A stretch of 64,000 nt of DNA from Candidatus Cloacimonas acidaminovorans str. Evry (GTDB taxonomy: Bacteria > Cloacimonadota > Cloacimonadia > Cloacimonadales > Cloacimonadaceae). Below, piece by piece: positions 55,709 to 64,000 of the stretch. The notes beneath the pieces were generated by a model. That model ran no database searches. It was given only the letters and a program-made list of their open reading frames with translations, and was not told where the DNA came from. The stretch is taken from NCBI RefSeq assembly GCF_000146065.2, contig NC_020449.1:124001-188000 (forward strand), given 5' to 3'. How positions within the stretch are numbered: position 1 is the first letter of the stretch; every line of letters starts with the position of its first letter. The translations under genes and the position numbers were made by a program.

Positions 55709-58700
55709 TTCAGCAGTAACATCTTGCGTTGGAATGTTTTTCCTTCAATGTTCAAGCGATAGAAATAGACACCGCTGGCAACTTTTCTGGAAAAGTCGTC
55801 ATATCCGTTCCAAACAATGCTATGATTGCCTTCATTATGAATAGCATCTATCAAAGTGCGGATTTTTTGACCTTTGATATTGAAAATTTCCAGTTTGGCT
55901 TGAACATTGGCTTTTGTAGTGTAGCAAATAGTAGTTTCCGGATTGAAGGGATTGGGATAATTTCCCAGTAAAGCGTTTAAGGCGGGAATATTATATTCAT
56001 CGGAAGAACTAATAAAGCCGGTGGAAGCAAAAGAACCCTGCCTTAAAGCACTTCCCCGATAGGTGATCCAGGGACCTAAATGGGTAGTATTACGACGCAG
56101 ATTAAGCATTAAAACGCCATTAGAAAAACCTAGTACCAGTTTGGTTTGGTTATTGTTATCAAAGTCAACTAAGGTTGCTGGTGTGCTACCATTGAAAATA
56201 TTGATAAAGGGGAAACCGCTTAAAGGACTGCCATCCGCTTTGTAAACATAAACAGAATTCATATAATTATGGACAATTATCTCTAATTGAGGGTCATCAT
56301 CCAGATTGACAAGAAGAGGGGGACAAACAAAATTTTCTCCAATATTTACAGGAAAACCGGGAAGGTCAATACCGGAATCAGTGAAGGCATAGAGGATACC
56401 GTTGAGAGTTACGCCTGCAATATCTGTTCCTGTATTATCAGCAGTAATATTTCCTACAGCAAAACCACCGGTAATGTGAGTATTGATATTACGGGTGGCA
56501 ATGATGTTTCCCTCGGGAGAAATGATATAAATATCCGTGGGTGTAGAACAAACGATTCTATTGGTGTTAGTAATAGTTGGAAAGCCGGTTATGGGACCGT
56601 TTAATTGAACAGGAAAACCGTTTCGGATAATGCCATTAGCTCCAACGACAGTTAAAAGACCGTTAGTGGAGCCGGCTACAATTTCAAAAGAGCCATTGCT
56701 GTCAAAATCGGCGGCAGCAAGTTCGCTATTGATAATTCCTCCAAGTTCAAAAGGGAAGCCATTCATTAGTTGTCCTGAGGAAGAAACGGCATATAGTTTT
56801 CCGTTTATGCCACCGACAATTGTTTCCAGGATGCCGTTGCCATCTATATCAGCCAATACAGGAGTGAATAAAAAAGATGTATCTGTCTGATAATTAAAGA
56901 TGATATCTCCGTTTAACCGAAGAGCGAAAATATTTCCTGAGCGAGTGCAGAAAACCAGATCGTTTTGATCATCACTATCAATGGGACCGCTAGCAAAACT
57001 ACGATTGATTAACATTCCTGAAGGGGCTTCAAGGGTATTAAGCAATTCTCCGTTACTACCAATTATATAGCTGTTTCCATAAACATCTGCATAAATAATT
57101 TCAAGACCGGGACTGGAATTCAGGTCTGCCACAAGAGGTGCTGACTTACCATTAACTATTGTTTCCCAGGGAAAACGATTGTCAATAAGAGTTATCTGGA
57201 AATAAATAGGAAATCTGTGTGCACCAGTTGATTGAAAAGTTATGGGATGCTGAGAATTAAGCACCAGATTGAAACTGTATATTCCAAAACTCATATCATC
57301 AGAAAACTGGAGACGGAAATAACTGTTAGCAGGACTTTGGTTTCCGGCAAGAATTTGAGGGATAATAATATCATCGGAGAGCAATTCCACTCCGGGAGGG
57401 AGATTTTCTATGTGGAGAGAAACATTGGTTGCATCCGCCCAATTGATATTATTGGAAATAAGAGGATAGAAACGGATAATTTCACCGGGATTAATGATAC
57501 CATCATTATCACCTTCTTCATCAGAGAAAGTGTAGCTTTCCAAATTTAATAGAGGAAGATTGGGATCATAAGGTTTAATAGCAATAGAAGGGTCTCCGAA
57601 GAGGACTACTTCATAATAACACCAGCGCATAACATCACTGCTTAAGGCAGAATTCAGGTTTTGTAAGCGGGAAAAGGTTAAGGCATCACCTAAAACAGGA
57701 CAATTCTGTTGAAACATACCTCGGAAAAACTGGCGGTCATAAAATTGAGAAGCACCATTGATGTTTCCAGGACTATACCATCCGTAACGAGTGTTGCCAA
57801 TAAAAGAAAATAGAGCACCAGCGGCAGTAACTAAATGCTCACCGATAGCTTCATTGTTTCCGGAAGTGCGTTGATCAAAAGCAGCGGGATAACAACCCTG
57901 AGAATAGAGAAAACCATATTCCGTATTAGTTAAACTTTCAACAGTAGTATTAGATTGACCGATAAGAGAAACTTCGTTGGAATGCCCCATATGATTCATA
58001 ATTCCTGCACCGTTACTGATTGCATTGTAAACATTATCGGCACTGTAAGTGCCATCTCTCTGATAAAGGGTTTGGAGATAGTATTCATCAGGAAGATATT
58101 GAGCCACATCATCTTTATAGTCACCACCCCAGGTTAAGGGATTATTATTCAGGTTTTCCCCCATAAAAACAGCATAGTTATTGCTGTAAGTATTATTATC
58201 TACATAATATTGAATTTTTCTGAACATATTATTGAATTCAGTTTGGGTTTCAGCAGGAAATCTACCGATATGAACTTCCGGAATCAGGTCTGTATTATCA
58301 TTTGTTTCACCCCAGATTTGATTTTGATTGGCATTCCAATTGCCATCTAAGTTGCTGAAATATATATCGGTAGGCATTCTGGCGTCAACTGTATCACCAA
58401 CTTGACCATAGGCACCTCGTTCCGGAACAATTTCATCGTCACCACCTAAAATAACATATTCAAGTGGCTGGGAACTATTAGCCCAGGTCTGATAAGCATT
58501 TATAATGAAGTTACGGAGTTTTTCCGCATTGTCAACTCCGGGATAGGCAGAAACGATATCTTCCATAGAGTAAATAGAATTGGAAACACCTTTGGCAGAA
58601 CGCCAGGCAGAATATTCAGAAAACCAGCTGATCCTATCATTATTGGTAATAATTATCATTTGTTTGGGTGTGGAAAGGTCTATAATGCGATTAGGAACTG

Positions 58701-59325
58701 GAACATGGCGATAATTATTTGCCAATTGATAGGAGGGAATTTTATCCGGATTGCAGATAAGGGAATTTATTATTTGGAGAGTTTTAGTGCCTGGAGTGGA
58801 AAAATTTGCCTGGTAGCAAGCTTCCTCTTCAGAAAATTCACTATTAATAGAAATGCTAATCTGTGAACTGACATACAGTTTTTGCGTTACAGGATTATAG
58901 CGATAGGGATATACATTAAACAAGGCAATTTGATAGCCCCGAAAGTATTGTGTTCCTAAAAACTGCCACTGTTGAGAAGGATAAAGACGGTTTTCCGGAA
59001 TTGTATTTGCAGGCGGAAAAGAATTTGTAAATACCTGATCAGAAATTGGCAATTGAGGTCCGGCAAAGGCAAAAGTAATATTTTCTGCAACCAGTTCTGC
59101 AGTTGATAACTGAACAGTGGAATTAAGATATCTATGACCAAAAGGAAGCAGAATATTTACCGGAGTAAAAGGCAAAACCGGTTCTCCGGGATTTATTGTT
59201 ACAGGAAGTTCTTCAGCCGGTTTTTTATTTTGCCAGGCAAAAGGATCAATATTTATTTCCGTATTAAAAGCAGCCAAACTGAGACAAAGCAGAATGGCAC
59301 TACCAAGGACAAGGGCCTTTTTCAT
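55705..59325 (-). CDS. Gingipain-like C25 cysteine peptidase with sorting domain
   Basis: A 1206-aa secreted protease. Signal peptide (1-19), a propeptide-like region (about 20-215), then a C25 caspase-like domain (about 220-600) with catalytic His448 ('IMNHMGHSNE') and Cys478 ('LYSQGCYPAAF'). An Ig-like region (about 610-720) is followed by propeller-like repeats with 'DSNGSFEIVAG', 'DIDGNGILETIVG' and 'DNNNQTKLVLG' segments (FG-GAP/VCBS style, about 740-1110). It ends with the sorting module 'LLGNYPNPFNPETTICYT', 'IFNIKGQKIRTL', 'ASGVYFYRLNIEGKTFQRK'. It resembles both gingipains and the sortase-like PorU. It heads a nine-gene run down to mnmE; the downstream gene overlaps by 4 bases. Confidence 0.92.
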   Translation of the reverse strand: MKKALVLGSAILLCLSLAAFNTEINIDPFAWQNKKPAEELPVTINPGEPVLPFTPVNILLPFGHRYLNSTVQLSTAELVAENITFAFAGPQLPISDQVFTNSFPPANTIPENRLYPSQQWQFLGTQYFRGYQIALFNVYPYRYNPVTQKLYVSSQISISINSEFSEEEACYQANFSTPGTKTLQIINSLICNPDKIPSYQLANNYRHVPVPNRIIDLSTPKQMIIITNNDRISWFSEYSAWRSAKGVSNSIYSMEDIVSAYPGVDNAEKLRNFIINAYQTWANSSQPLEYVILGGDDEIVPERGAYGQVGDTVDARMPTDIYFSNLDGNWNANQNQIWGETNDNTDLIPEVHIGRFPAETQTEFNNMFRKIQYYVDNNTYSNNYAVFMGENLNNNPLTWGGDYKDDVAQYLPDEYYLQTLYQRDGTYSADNVYNAISNGAGIMNHMGHSNEVSLIGQSNTTVESLTNTEYGFLYSQGCYPAAFDQRTSGNNEAIGEHLVTAAGALFSFIGNTRYGWYSPGNINGASQFYDRQFFRGMFQQNCPVLGDALTFSRLQNLNSALSSDVMRWCYYEVVLFGDPSIAIKPYDPNLPLLNLESYTFSDEEGDNDGIINPGEIIRFYPLISNNINWADATNVSLHIENLPPGVELLSDDIIIPQILAGNQSPANSYFRLQFSDDMSFGIYSFNLVLNSQHPITFQSTGAHRFPIYFQITLIDNRFPWETIVNGKSAPLVADLNSSPGLEIIYADVYGNSYIIGSNGELLNTLEAPSGMLINRSFASGPIDSDDQNDLVFCTRSGNIFALRLNGDIIFNYQTDTSFLFTPVLADIDGNGILETIVGGINGKLYAVSSSGQLMNGFPFELGGIINSELAAADFDSNGSFEIVAGSTNGLLTVVGANGIIRNGFPVQLNGPITGFPTITNTNRIVCSTPTDIYIISPEGNIIATRNINTHITGGFAVGNITADNTGTDIAGVTLNGILYAFTDSGIDLPGFPVNIGENFVCPPLLVNLDDDPQLEIIVHNYMNSVYVYKADGSPLSGFPFINIFNGSTPATLVDFDNNNQTKLVLGFSNGVLMLNLRRNTTHLGPWITYRGSALRQGSFASTGFISSSDEYNIPALNALLGNYPNPFNPETTICYTTKANVQAKLEIFNIKGQKIRTLIDAIHNEGNHSIVWNGYDDFSRKVASGVYFYRLNIEGKTFQRKMLLLK

Positions 59326-59447
59326 AATTTATATCCATCTTTTTTATTAGTTACTTATAAAAAGTAGCAAGATGTATTCCTTGATCATAAAACATATCAA
59401 TTCGTCAAGTATTTTCCTGAAAATAGAATATTAAATTCCGATTAGGC

Positions 59448-59473
59448 AAGTGGCAAAGGGGAATTTGCCACTT
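59448..59473. repeat. 10-bp perfect hairpin upstream of the C25 peptidase gene
   Basis: AAGTGGCAAA (59448-59457) pairs exactly with TTTGCCACTT (59464-59473). It lies in the divergent region between the C25 gene (minus) and the GNAT gene (plus), and could be an operator or a weak terminator. Confidence 0.5.
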
Positions 59474-59569
59474 CATTTTCTTTAAGCGAGGAACTATTTA
59501 TTTGCTCTTTTCCCAAAACGGTCTAATTTATTATTAAACGAACTTTTACTTATGCGAAAGGAGTAAACT

Positions 59570-60331
59570 ATGCCAATACCCTTTAATATGAACCGGTTGA
59601 AAGATACGGAAATTCATTATCCTCAGCGTTTTTCCAATATGTTAACCAAAAATTACGGACTTCTTTTCTACAATGAAGGAAACAAAGCATCTCAGGAAAG
59701 CAATCACGCCGTGATTTTAGATTTGATAGGGGTTGAGAGTTCTTTGAGGGATATAGAGTTTTTCTATAAAAGCAAAGGTATTCATCCCTGTATCTATCCT
59801 GCATTAACTAATAAAGAACTGGAGATTTTAACACCCCTGCTGGAAGATCATAATTTTACTCTGAAAATCAAGCAAAGCGATTTTTTCCTGCACGATCACG
59901 AAAGCAGTTTAAGGGAATCCGAAGAACTGAAAATTGAACGCATTCATCAACTGGACATTGATATTATGGAAACAATTGCCATAGAATATGGAGGTGACTG
60001 GACAATTAAGGTAGTGGAGCGTCATCTAACTCACCCTTCCTATCATTTTTTGGGAGGATATTATCAGGGTGAACTGGCAACAATGGCTTCAGTTAGTATC
60101 TTTGCCGGTTACAGCAGAGTTGATGATGTTTTCACCAGAGAAAAATTCAGAGGAAAGGGTTTTGCAGGAGGAATGATGCATCATTTAATAAATTACCATC
60201 GGAATATCTCACAGAACTATCTCTACCTGCAATCAGATCTTCCTTCCGCCATTAAGATATATGAAAAGGCAGGTTTTTCCCGTCTGCCTAAGGATTTTCA
60301 ATTTTGGGTGGCTTATAAAGAACATAATTAG
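59570..60331 (+). CDS. GNAT-family N-acetyltransferase
   Basis: A 253-aa protein. The C-terminal half (about 125-250) is a GNAT fold: 'GGYYQGELATMASVSIFAG', the acetyl-CoA loop 'REKFRGKGFAGGMMHHLINY' (R-x-x-G-x-G/A) and 'SDLPSAIKIYEKAGFSRLPK'. The N-terminal half is a second, degenerate GNAT-like unit. GGAG lies 7 bases before the ATG. It is a single gene on the plus strand; substrate unknown. Confidence 0.85.
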   Translation: MPIPFNMNRLKDTEIHYPQRFSNMLTKNYGLLFYNEGNKASQESNHAVILDLIGVESSLRDIEFFYKSKGIHPCIYPALTNKELEILTPLLEDHNFTLKIKQSDFFLHDHESSLRESEELKIERIHQLDIDIMETIAIEYGGDWTIKVVERHLTHPSYHFLGGYYQGELATMASVSIFAGYSRVDDVFTREKFRGKGFAGGMMHHLINYHRNISQNYLYLQSDLPSAIKIYEKAGFSRLPKDFQFWVAYKEHN

Positions 60332-60457
60332 AGTAATTGCTGAATAATGCATCAGGGAACAGAAAGGCAATTTTACAGTATAGAGTAAGGAAATACGGCG
60401 TTGCTTCAAAGAATATAACTTTCAGATTGAAAATGCATAACTATTTTTTATCTTCTG

Positions 60458-60486
60458 TGGATTCCTGCTTTCGCAGGAATGACAAA
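60458..60486. repeat. REP-like element GGATTCCTGCTTTCGCAGGAATGACA
   Basis: A short palindrome-containing word (CCTGC...GCAGG). Related copies are at 31604-31630 and 32988-33014. The same type of word is widespread between genes in many bacteria. Confidence 0.7.
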
Positions 60487-60509
60487 GGACTTATCATTCA
60501 AGAAATGAG

Positions 60510-60540
60510 ATAAAAAATCCCCGGAAAACCGGGGATAACA
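60510..60540 (-). terminator. Intrinsic terminator of the small barrel gene
   Basis: On the minus strand ATCCCCGG (60536-60529) pairs with CCGGGGAT (60524-60517) across TTTT and runs into six T. It lies about 30 bases after the gene's stop. Confidence 0.93.
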
Positions 60541-60564
60541 TTGATTTTGGATTTTTAAGGTTAA

Positions 60565-61149
60565 TTATTTGGAGAAGAATATCTGCAATCCAATGTTAAA
60601 GCCAAATGTGCTTTCTTCATTTTCTTTGTATTTATCAGGTACATTTTCATAATCATCTCCGCCATAATCTCCTAAACCCATTTGATATCTGAGTCCGAAA
60701 TCCACATATACATTTTCAACAATAGGCAGAACATATCCGGCTTTCAAGCCAAGATACATTGCATTCCATCCACCATCATAATCACTTACTTTCCAGCTGT
60801 TTGTGTTATAGAGAAAATCCAATCCGCCGTAAATTTTTCCTGGTGCTATAGGATAGAAATATCTTCCACCGATTCCGATACCCAAAGCAGATAAGCTATT
60901 TTCTTCATTAGAATCGCCTTTGCTTTGGCCTTCATAAGTATAGTTAATAAGCACATCGGCAGAAAGGTTATCAATTACAAAATAACCCACCTGAGGTGTA
61001 ATGCCAAACATAGTAATGGCTTTTTCATCAGAATTGGGTTTGTGAGAAGCGAAAGAAACTGTTCCTCCCGGATTAATCGTTCCTTTTGTGAAAGCAAAAA
61101 CACTTGAAGCGATAATAAGGGCGAGAAGGATAAGTAATCCTTTTTTCAT
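60565..61149 (-). CDS. Small outer-membrane beta-barrel protein
   Basis: A 194-aa exported protein. After the signal peptide (MKKGLLILLALIIASSVFA) the chain is eight or so amphipathic strands ('GITPQVGYFVIDNLSADVLI', 'IGIGGRYFYPIAPGKIYGGL', 'AMYLGLKAGYVLPIVENVYV'), ending in the Omp-like 'FGFNIGLQIFFSK'. The pattern matches the OmpA/opacity-type 8-strand barrels. It is a single gene with its own terminator; TTTAAACCTCCTGG in plus orientation is a strong RBS (AGGAGG) before the ATG, suggesting high expression. Confidence 0.82.
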   Translation of the reverse strand: MKKGLLILLALIIASSVFAFTKGTINPGGTVSFASHKPNSDEKAITMFGITPQVGYFVIDNLSADVLINYTYEGQSKGDSNEENSLSALGIGIGGRYFYPIAPGKIYGGLDFLYNTNSWKVSDYDGGWNAMYLGLKAGYVLPIVENVYVDFGLRYQMGLGDYGGDDYENVPDKYKENEESTFGFNIGLQIFFSK

Positions 61150-61479
61150 TTTAAACCTCCTGGTTTTTATATATTTAATATATTCCTAATTGGATATCTT
61201 GTCAAGAAGAAAATTACAATATTATCATTTTTTAGCTATATTTATATTTTCAGTTAGATGCATAATAACCGTAACAAACTGTTAAATATAGGCATTTAGT
61301 AAAAGATAGGAACTATAAAAAGTTTGATGGTTGCCTTGAAAAAAGAGTTTTTTCTGCTTTGAGTCAAAACCACCCTCAAACCCGCAAAAAGATAGAGAAA
61401 GAAGTGAAAAATAGAGGATTGGGTTAAGGATTGTTGCTTTCCTTGAGAAAGGTGGTTTTAACTCAAAGCAAAATCCAAG
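61150..61479. other. Gap with an 18-bp inverted repeat
   Basis: CTTTGAGTCAAAACCACC (61357-61374) and GGTGGTTTTAACTCAAAG (61451-61468) are inverted copies with one mismatch, 76 bases apart. They share the GAGTYAAAAC core with the pairs at 9.2-9.5 kb. The remainder of the gap shows nothing I can name. Confidence 0.7.
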
Positions 61480-62757
61480 CTAAATCCAGGAAGAATTATT
61501 ATGCCTGCGTTTGGGATTAGTGCTGCGGGCTAAAAAAGAACCCTGCTGAATTGTTGCAAAATCCTTTCCGGCAACTTGATTTCCTTTTAAGTAAATTGCT
61601 TTAAAGGAACCGGAGAGTTCAATATCATTACCTTTATTACCTTTTACTATGGTTGTAGCTTCAGGGTCGTAGAGGACAAAATCGGCATCCGAGCCAGGGT
61701 CTAAGGAGCCCTTTTCCGGATAGATACCTAAACGTTTAGCGGCATTTTCGCTGGTCATTTTAAGACAGGTGGCAAGCGGAACTTTTCTTTTTTTCCAGAT
61801 TTCGGAAAGCACCCAAAGGTATGAATAATTCATTAGTTCCGGATTGCAACCCTGGAAGAGTTCGCAGTAATTGGGATTTTTTACTGGAGGAGCAACGCAA
61901 TTGGAAAGCAGGTAAATTTTATTGGAGCGCAGAAGGTCAAAAAGTAAATCGGCAAAATCAGCATAGTCACACCGGAAGGGAGTGCTGAAGACATCAGGAT
62001 TATAAAGAGCCATCAGATCAGAAATACAAGTGGCAAAAGAAATATCGCTTCTTTTGGAAACGCTATTAATAAATTCAATTGTGGGATAGGAAGATATTCT
62101 GGGAATATGAATAGGATTTTCCTGCATTCTGCGTAAGATTTTTTTGATTGCTTCCAATTGAGCAGTGGGACTGAATTCCTGATAATTTTTGTAGTCATAA
62201 CCCTGAAAGGCAAAGGAGGTATCACTTTCATAGATATCAAAAAACAAATCCATTATTTCCGTGAAAGTTATATCGGGAATGGCAGGATTGGGAGAAGGAA
62301 CAGCTAAAGCAATGCCTACAACTCCTTTGTTCCAAATTTCCTGAGCGGATTCTGCGTGATAAGGATAATCACCAATATCAATATGACCCCAAAGAGCCAG
62401 AGAAGTAAAAGAATTGGCATTTACCAAAGCAATCTTCTTTTTGAGAGCAGAATTGTTAAAAACAGGGCTTTGAGTATGATAGCTAAGTTCAGCGAGGGTA
62501 GTCCAACCGCCTTCTAAAGCAATTTTAGTTATTTTAGCCAAGTCAGTTGCCGAATCAGTATTTTTGGCTAAAATATGGGTATGGGGATCAATTCCACCAG
62601 GGAGCATTAGTAAACCCTTGGCATCAATTATTTGGACATCTTCTTCCACTTCAATCTCATCAGTGGAGAGCTTGATAATTTTATCTTCAAACAGCACATT
62701 CACTGTTTTCAGGGCTGTTGAAGAAGTGGGTAGGGAAACGGATTTAAGTAATTTCAT
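61480..62757 (-). CDS. Dihydroorotase-like amidohydrolase, degenerate metal site
   Basis: A 425-aa protein with the cyclic-amidohydrolase layout: an N-terminal beta piece, 'LLMLPGGIDPHTHI' with the H-x-H pair (His59, His61), a TIM-barrel region, 'KMTSENAAKRLGIYPEKGSL' and 'DPGSDADFVLYDP' near the end. Beyond H-x-H, other expected ligands are not seen: the usual 'H-A-E' is 'FAFQGYDYKN', and the usual 'TDHAPH' position reads 'LSNCVAPPVKNP'. It may be a pseudo-enzyme like inactive dihydroorotase subunits (PyrC'/Aquifex-type relatives), or use a different mechanism. No pyrimidine genes are next to it. Confidence 0.75.
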   Translation of the reverse strand: MKLLKSVSLPTSSTALKTVNVLFEDKIIKLSTDEIEVEEDVQIIDAKGLLMLPGGIDPHTHILAKNTDSATDLAKITKIALEGGWTTLAELSYHTQSPVFNNSALKKKIALVNANSFTSLALWGHIDIGDYPYHAESAQEIWNKGVVGIALAVPSPNPAIPDITFTEIMDLFFDIYESDTSFAFQGYDYKNYQEFSPTAQLEAIKKILRRMQENPIHIPRISSYPTIEFINSVSKRSDISFATCISDLMALYNPDVFSTPFRCDYADFADLLFDLLRSNKIYLLSNCVAPPVKNPNYCELFQGCNPELMNYSYLWVLSEIWKKRKVPLATCLKMTSENAAKRLGIYPEKGSLDPGSDADFVLYDPEATTIVKGNKGNDIELSGSFKAIYLKGNQVAGKDFATIQQGSFLARSTNPKRRHNNSSWI

Positions 62758-62846
62758 AATTTATTTCTATTTGAACCAAAGCCGACTTCCATCTTTGTTG
62801 GAAGCAGTTTTTGGTTTCCTGTATATTATTATTCGGTTCATTTATT

Positions 62847-63701
62847 CTATTCTTTCAGCATTTTTTGCATAGTGGTGTTTAGTTCTTCCCGAGCGACATT
62901 ATCCTGCAGAGAGCTGAAAATTCCTTCTGCCTTTTTCCAATATCTTTTTGCTGCAGGGATGTTATTTTCCGCAGCAGCAATTTGAGCTTTCAGCCACAAA
63001 CAATGAGCCATACCCCGAAAATTGCCAAAGCGATAATCCCAATCCTGAGCTTTATCAGCATAGAAATTGGCTGTTTCATAATCAGCAGTTCTATAATAAT
63101 AATAGGCAAGAGCATACCAGGCAGAAGAAAGCAGTTCGGGGTCATTATATTTTGCTTTTTTCTGCTGTTTTTCCATTTTTTTTGCTAAATTTATTAGTTC
63201 CTTAACCTGTTTTTCTTCAGCAATTGCCAGATAACTATCTGCCTGCAGTTTGTCTATAGCAAGTTTTAGATTAACTTCAGCAGGATAATCTATTTTGCTT
63301 ATAGCTTTTTGCGATATGGCAGAGTAGTTATTTTCCCGCTGGTAGTTATAAAGTTCCAGAAGCAGAAGATAATAAGCCAGTTCAGGAGCTGTATTTTGAA
63401 TTATTTCAGCCATTTGGTTTTTGTATTGCAGATAAGCTTTTTCATTATTATTTTCCAATTCTATTCTTGCCAAACCGCTTAAGCAGGCAAGCATACCTTT
63501 GATATCGGCAAAAGAACGATAGTTTTCCGTTAAGAAAATATAACTTTCCCGGGCAGAGGAAAAATCCCTGTTGTTTTCCATTTGCAAAGCAAAACGCAAA
63601 TGATTATTAGCATCTATTTTTGCCTGTGGTTCAACGGGAATTTTTACAGTAGAACAGGCAGTTAGAATTAGTAAAATTAGGAATAACCATTTACGGCACA
63701 T
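62847..63701 (-). CDS. Helical-repeat (TPR-like) lipoprotein
   Basis: A 284-aa protein. The Met at 63701 is preferred to 63827 because it starts a lipoprotein signal (MCRKWLFLILLILTAC, lipobox L-T-A-C). The mature part is all helical with Ala/Tyr-rich antiparallel pairs ('ALAYYYYRTADYETANFYAD', 'AQIAAAENNIPAAKRYWKKA'), typical of TPR-like repeats. It overlaps the end of the MCE-protein gene by 11 bases, so the two are cotranscribed. In Mla-like systems a lipoprotein at the outer membrane is a known partner; whether this one is such a partner is inference. Confidence 0.75.
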   Translation of the reverse strand: MCRKWLFLILLILTACSTVKIPVEPQAKIDANNHLRFALQMENNRDFSSARESYIFLTENYRSFADIKGMLACLSGLARIELENNNEKAYLQYKNQMAEIIQNTAPELAYYLLLLELYNYQRENNYSAISQKAISKIDYPAEVNLKLAIDKLQADSYLAIAEEKQVKELINLAKKMEKQQKKAKYNDPELLSSAWYALAYYYYRTADYETANFYADKAQDWDYRFGNFRGMAHCLWLKAQIAAAENNIPAAKRYWKKAEGIFSSLQDNVAREELNTTMQKMLKE

Positions 63702-64000
63702 TGGGAACCTGATGTATATATTTTGGTGAAGGCATATTTTGTTCAGCAGAAGGACTAATCCCTTTCCGCAAAAGAGGATTGTTATTAAGTCCTTCCAAGG
63801 TCTTACGGGCTTTAGCCAAACTGTCATTCAAATTGCTTAAAAGTAAACGCAATTCAGGATTATTTACTGTAGCCAGAATTTTTGCCAGTTCAGCAGTAGC
63901 GGATTCCAGATTATTCAAGGTTTCCGAAAGGGGCTGTAAAATTTTATCCTGCATGGGATCAAGCAATTTTATCAACAGAGAATCGGGTTTTTTATAATTA
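63691..64000 (-). CDS. MCE/MlaD-like protein, C-terminal part (cut by window)
   Basis: The minus-strand frame is open to the end of the window and reads N-Y-K-K-P-D-S-L-L-I-K before the first Met. The visible part is a helical tail ('DPMQDKILQPLSETLNNLES', 'NNPELRLLLSNLNDSLAKAR', 'NNNPLLRKGI') with the spacing and the late 'NPLLR' typical of MlaD/PqiB tails. The MCE domain itself would lie beyond base 64000. It precedes a lipoprotein gene by overlap. Confidence 0.65.
   Translation of the reverse strand, partial: NYKKPDSLLIKLLDPMQDKILQPLSETLNNLESATAELAKILATVNNPELRLLLSNLNDSLAKARKTLEGLNNNPLLRKGISPSAEQNMPSPKYIHQVPNVP

Overview
The window is a low-GC (roughly 38%) bacterial chromosome segment, most likely from the FCB group and plausibly Cloacimonadota (Candidatus Cloacimonas type). 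The evidence is three large secreted proteins that end in a C-terminal sorting/FlgD-like module (Y/N-P-N-P-F-N-P, 'IYNxKGQKI', 'SSGVYxYR'), a gingipain-type C25 peptidase, a PorV-like barrel, Omp85-type outer-membrane proteins, and a metalloprotease-TolB-barrel fusion. No taxonomic search could be run, so the assignment is an inference from gene content and style.

Layout. 0-7 kb (mostly +): lepA (5' truncated by the window), an Omp85/BamA-like barrel, a small lipoprotein with a strong terminator, a striking repeat block (inverted motifs around 18 heptanucleotides plus three 70-bp repeats), then an XRE-S24 repressor with a palindrome inside its own promoter, and rmuC. 6.4-13.1 kb (-): thiamine pyrophosphokinase, an M23 peptidase, three tRNA genes (Lys, Glu, Glu), a 1.2-kb repeat-filled gap, dprA, obgE and a sorting-domain protein. 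13-18 kb: a gap with a decayed gene remnant, a 913-aa adhesin-like secreted protein, and a membrane-anchored glucuronyl C5-epimerase-like protein. 18.6-33 kb (all -): zinc/manganese ABC transporter, leucyl aminopeptidase with a 1006-aa metalloprotease/TolB/barrel fusion, an MCE protein and a conserved unknown, an AEC transporter, a phosphate transporter with its DUF47 partner, and a HisC-like aminotransferase. 33-35 kb: an envelope-stress operon (ECF sigma factor, zinc anti-sigma factor, two Spy/CpxP-like metal-resistance proteins). 35.4-38.2 kb: a LolC/E-like permease, a 46-bp perfect palindrome and an intact IS3-family element.

38.5-46 kb is an accessory restriction-modification island, AT-rich, with several complete and broken systems: an MjaI-type endonuclease with a methyltransferase carrying a degenerate SNase-like domain; an HTH-methyltransferase with an unrecognised partner that has a PD-(D/E)xK-like signature; a pRiA4b ORF-3-like protein with cysteine clusters at both ends; a stop-interrupted methylase remnant; and an intact adenine-type methyltransferase beside a chimeric ORF that looks like a deletion fusion of an endonuclease start and a methylase end.

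46-59.3 kb is one uninterrupted minus-strand run of nine genes: C25 peptidase, YggS, PlsY-like, a GNAT-like protein, PAP2 phosphatase, PorV-like barrel, BatA/VWA protein, dxs and mnmE. It links surface secretion with lipid/isoprenoid and translation housekeeping. 59.5-64 kb: a GNAT protein, a small outer-membrane barrel, an amidohydrolase that has lost most metal ligands, a lipoprotein, and the end of a second MCE protein cut by the window edge.

The intergenic regions are unusually rich in several unrelated dispersed repeat families; these and the RM island are the parts most worth a second look.
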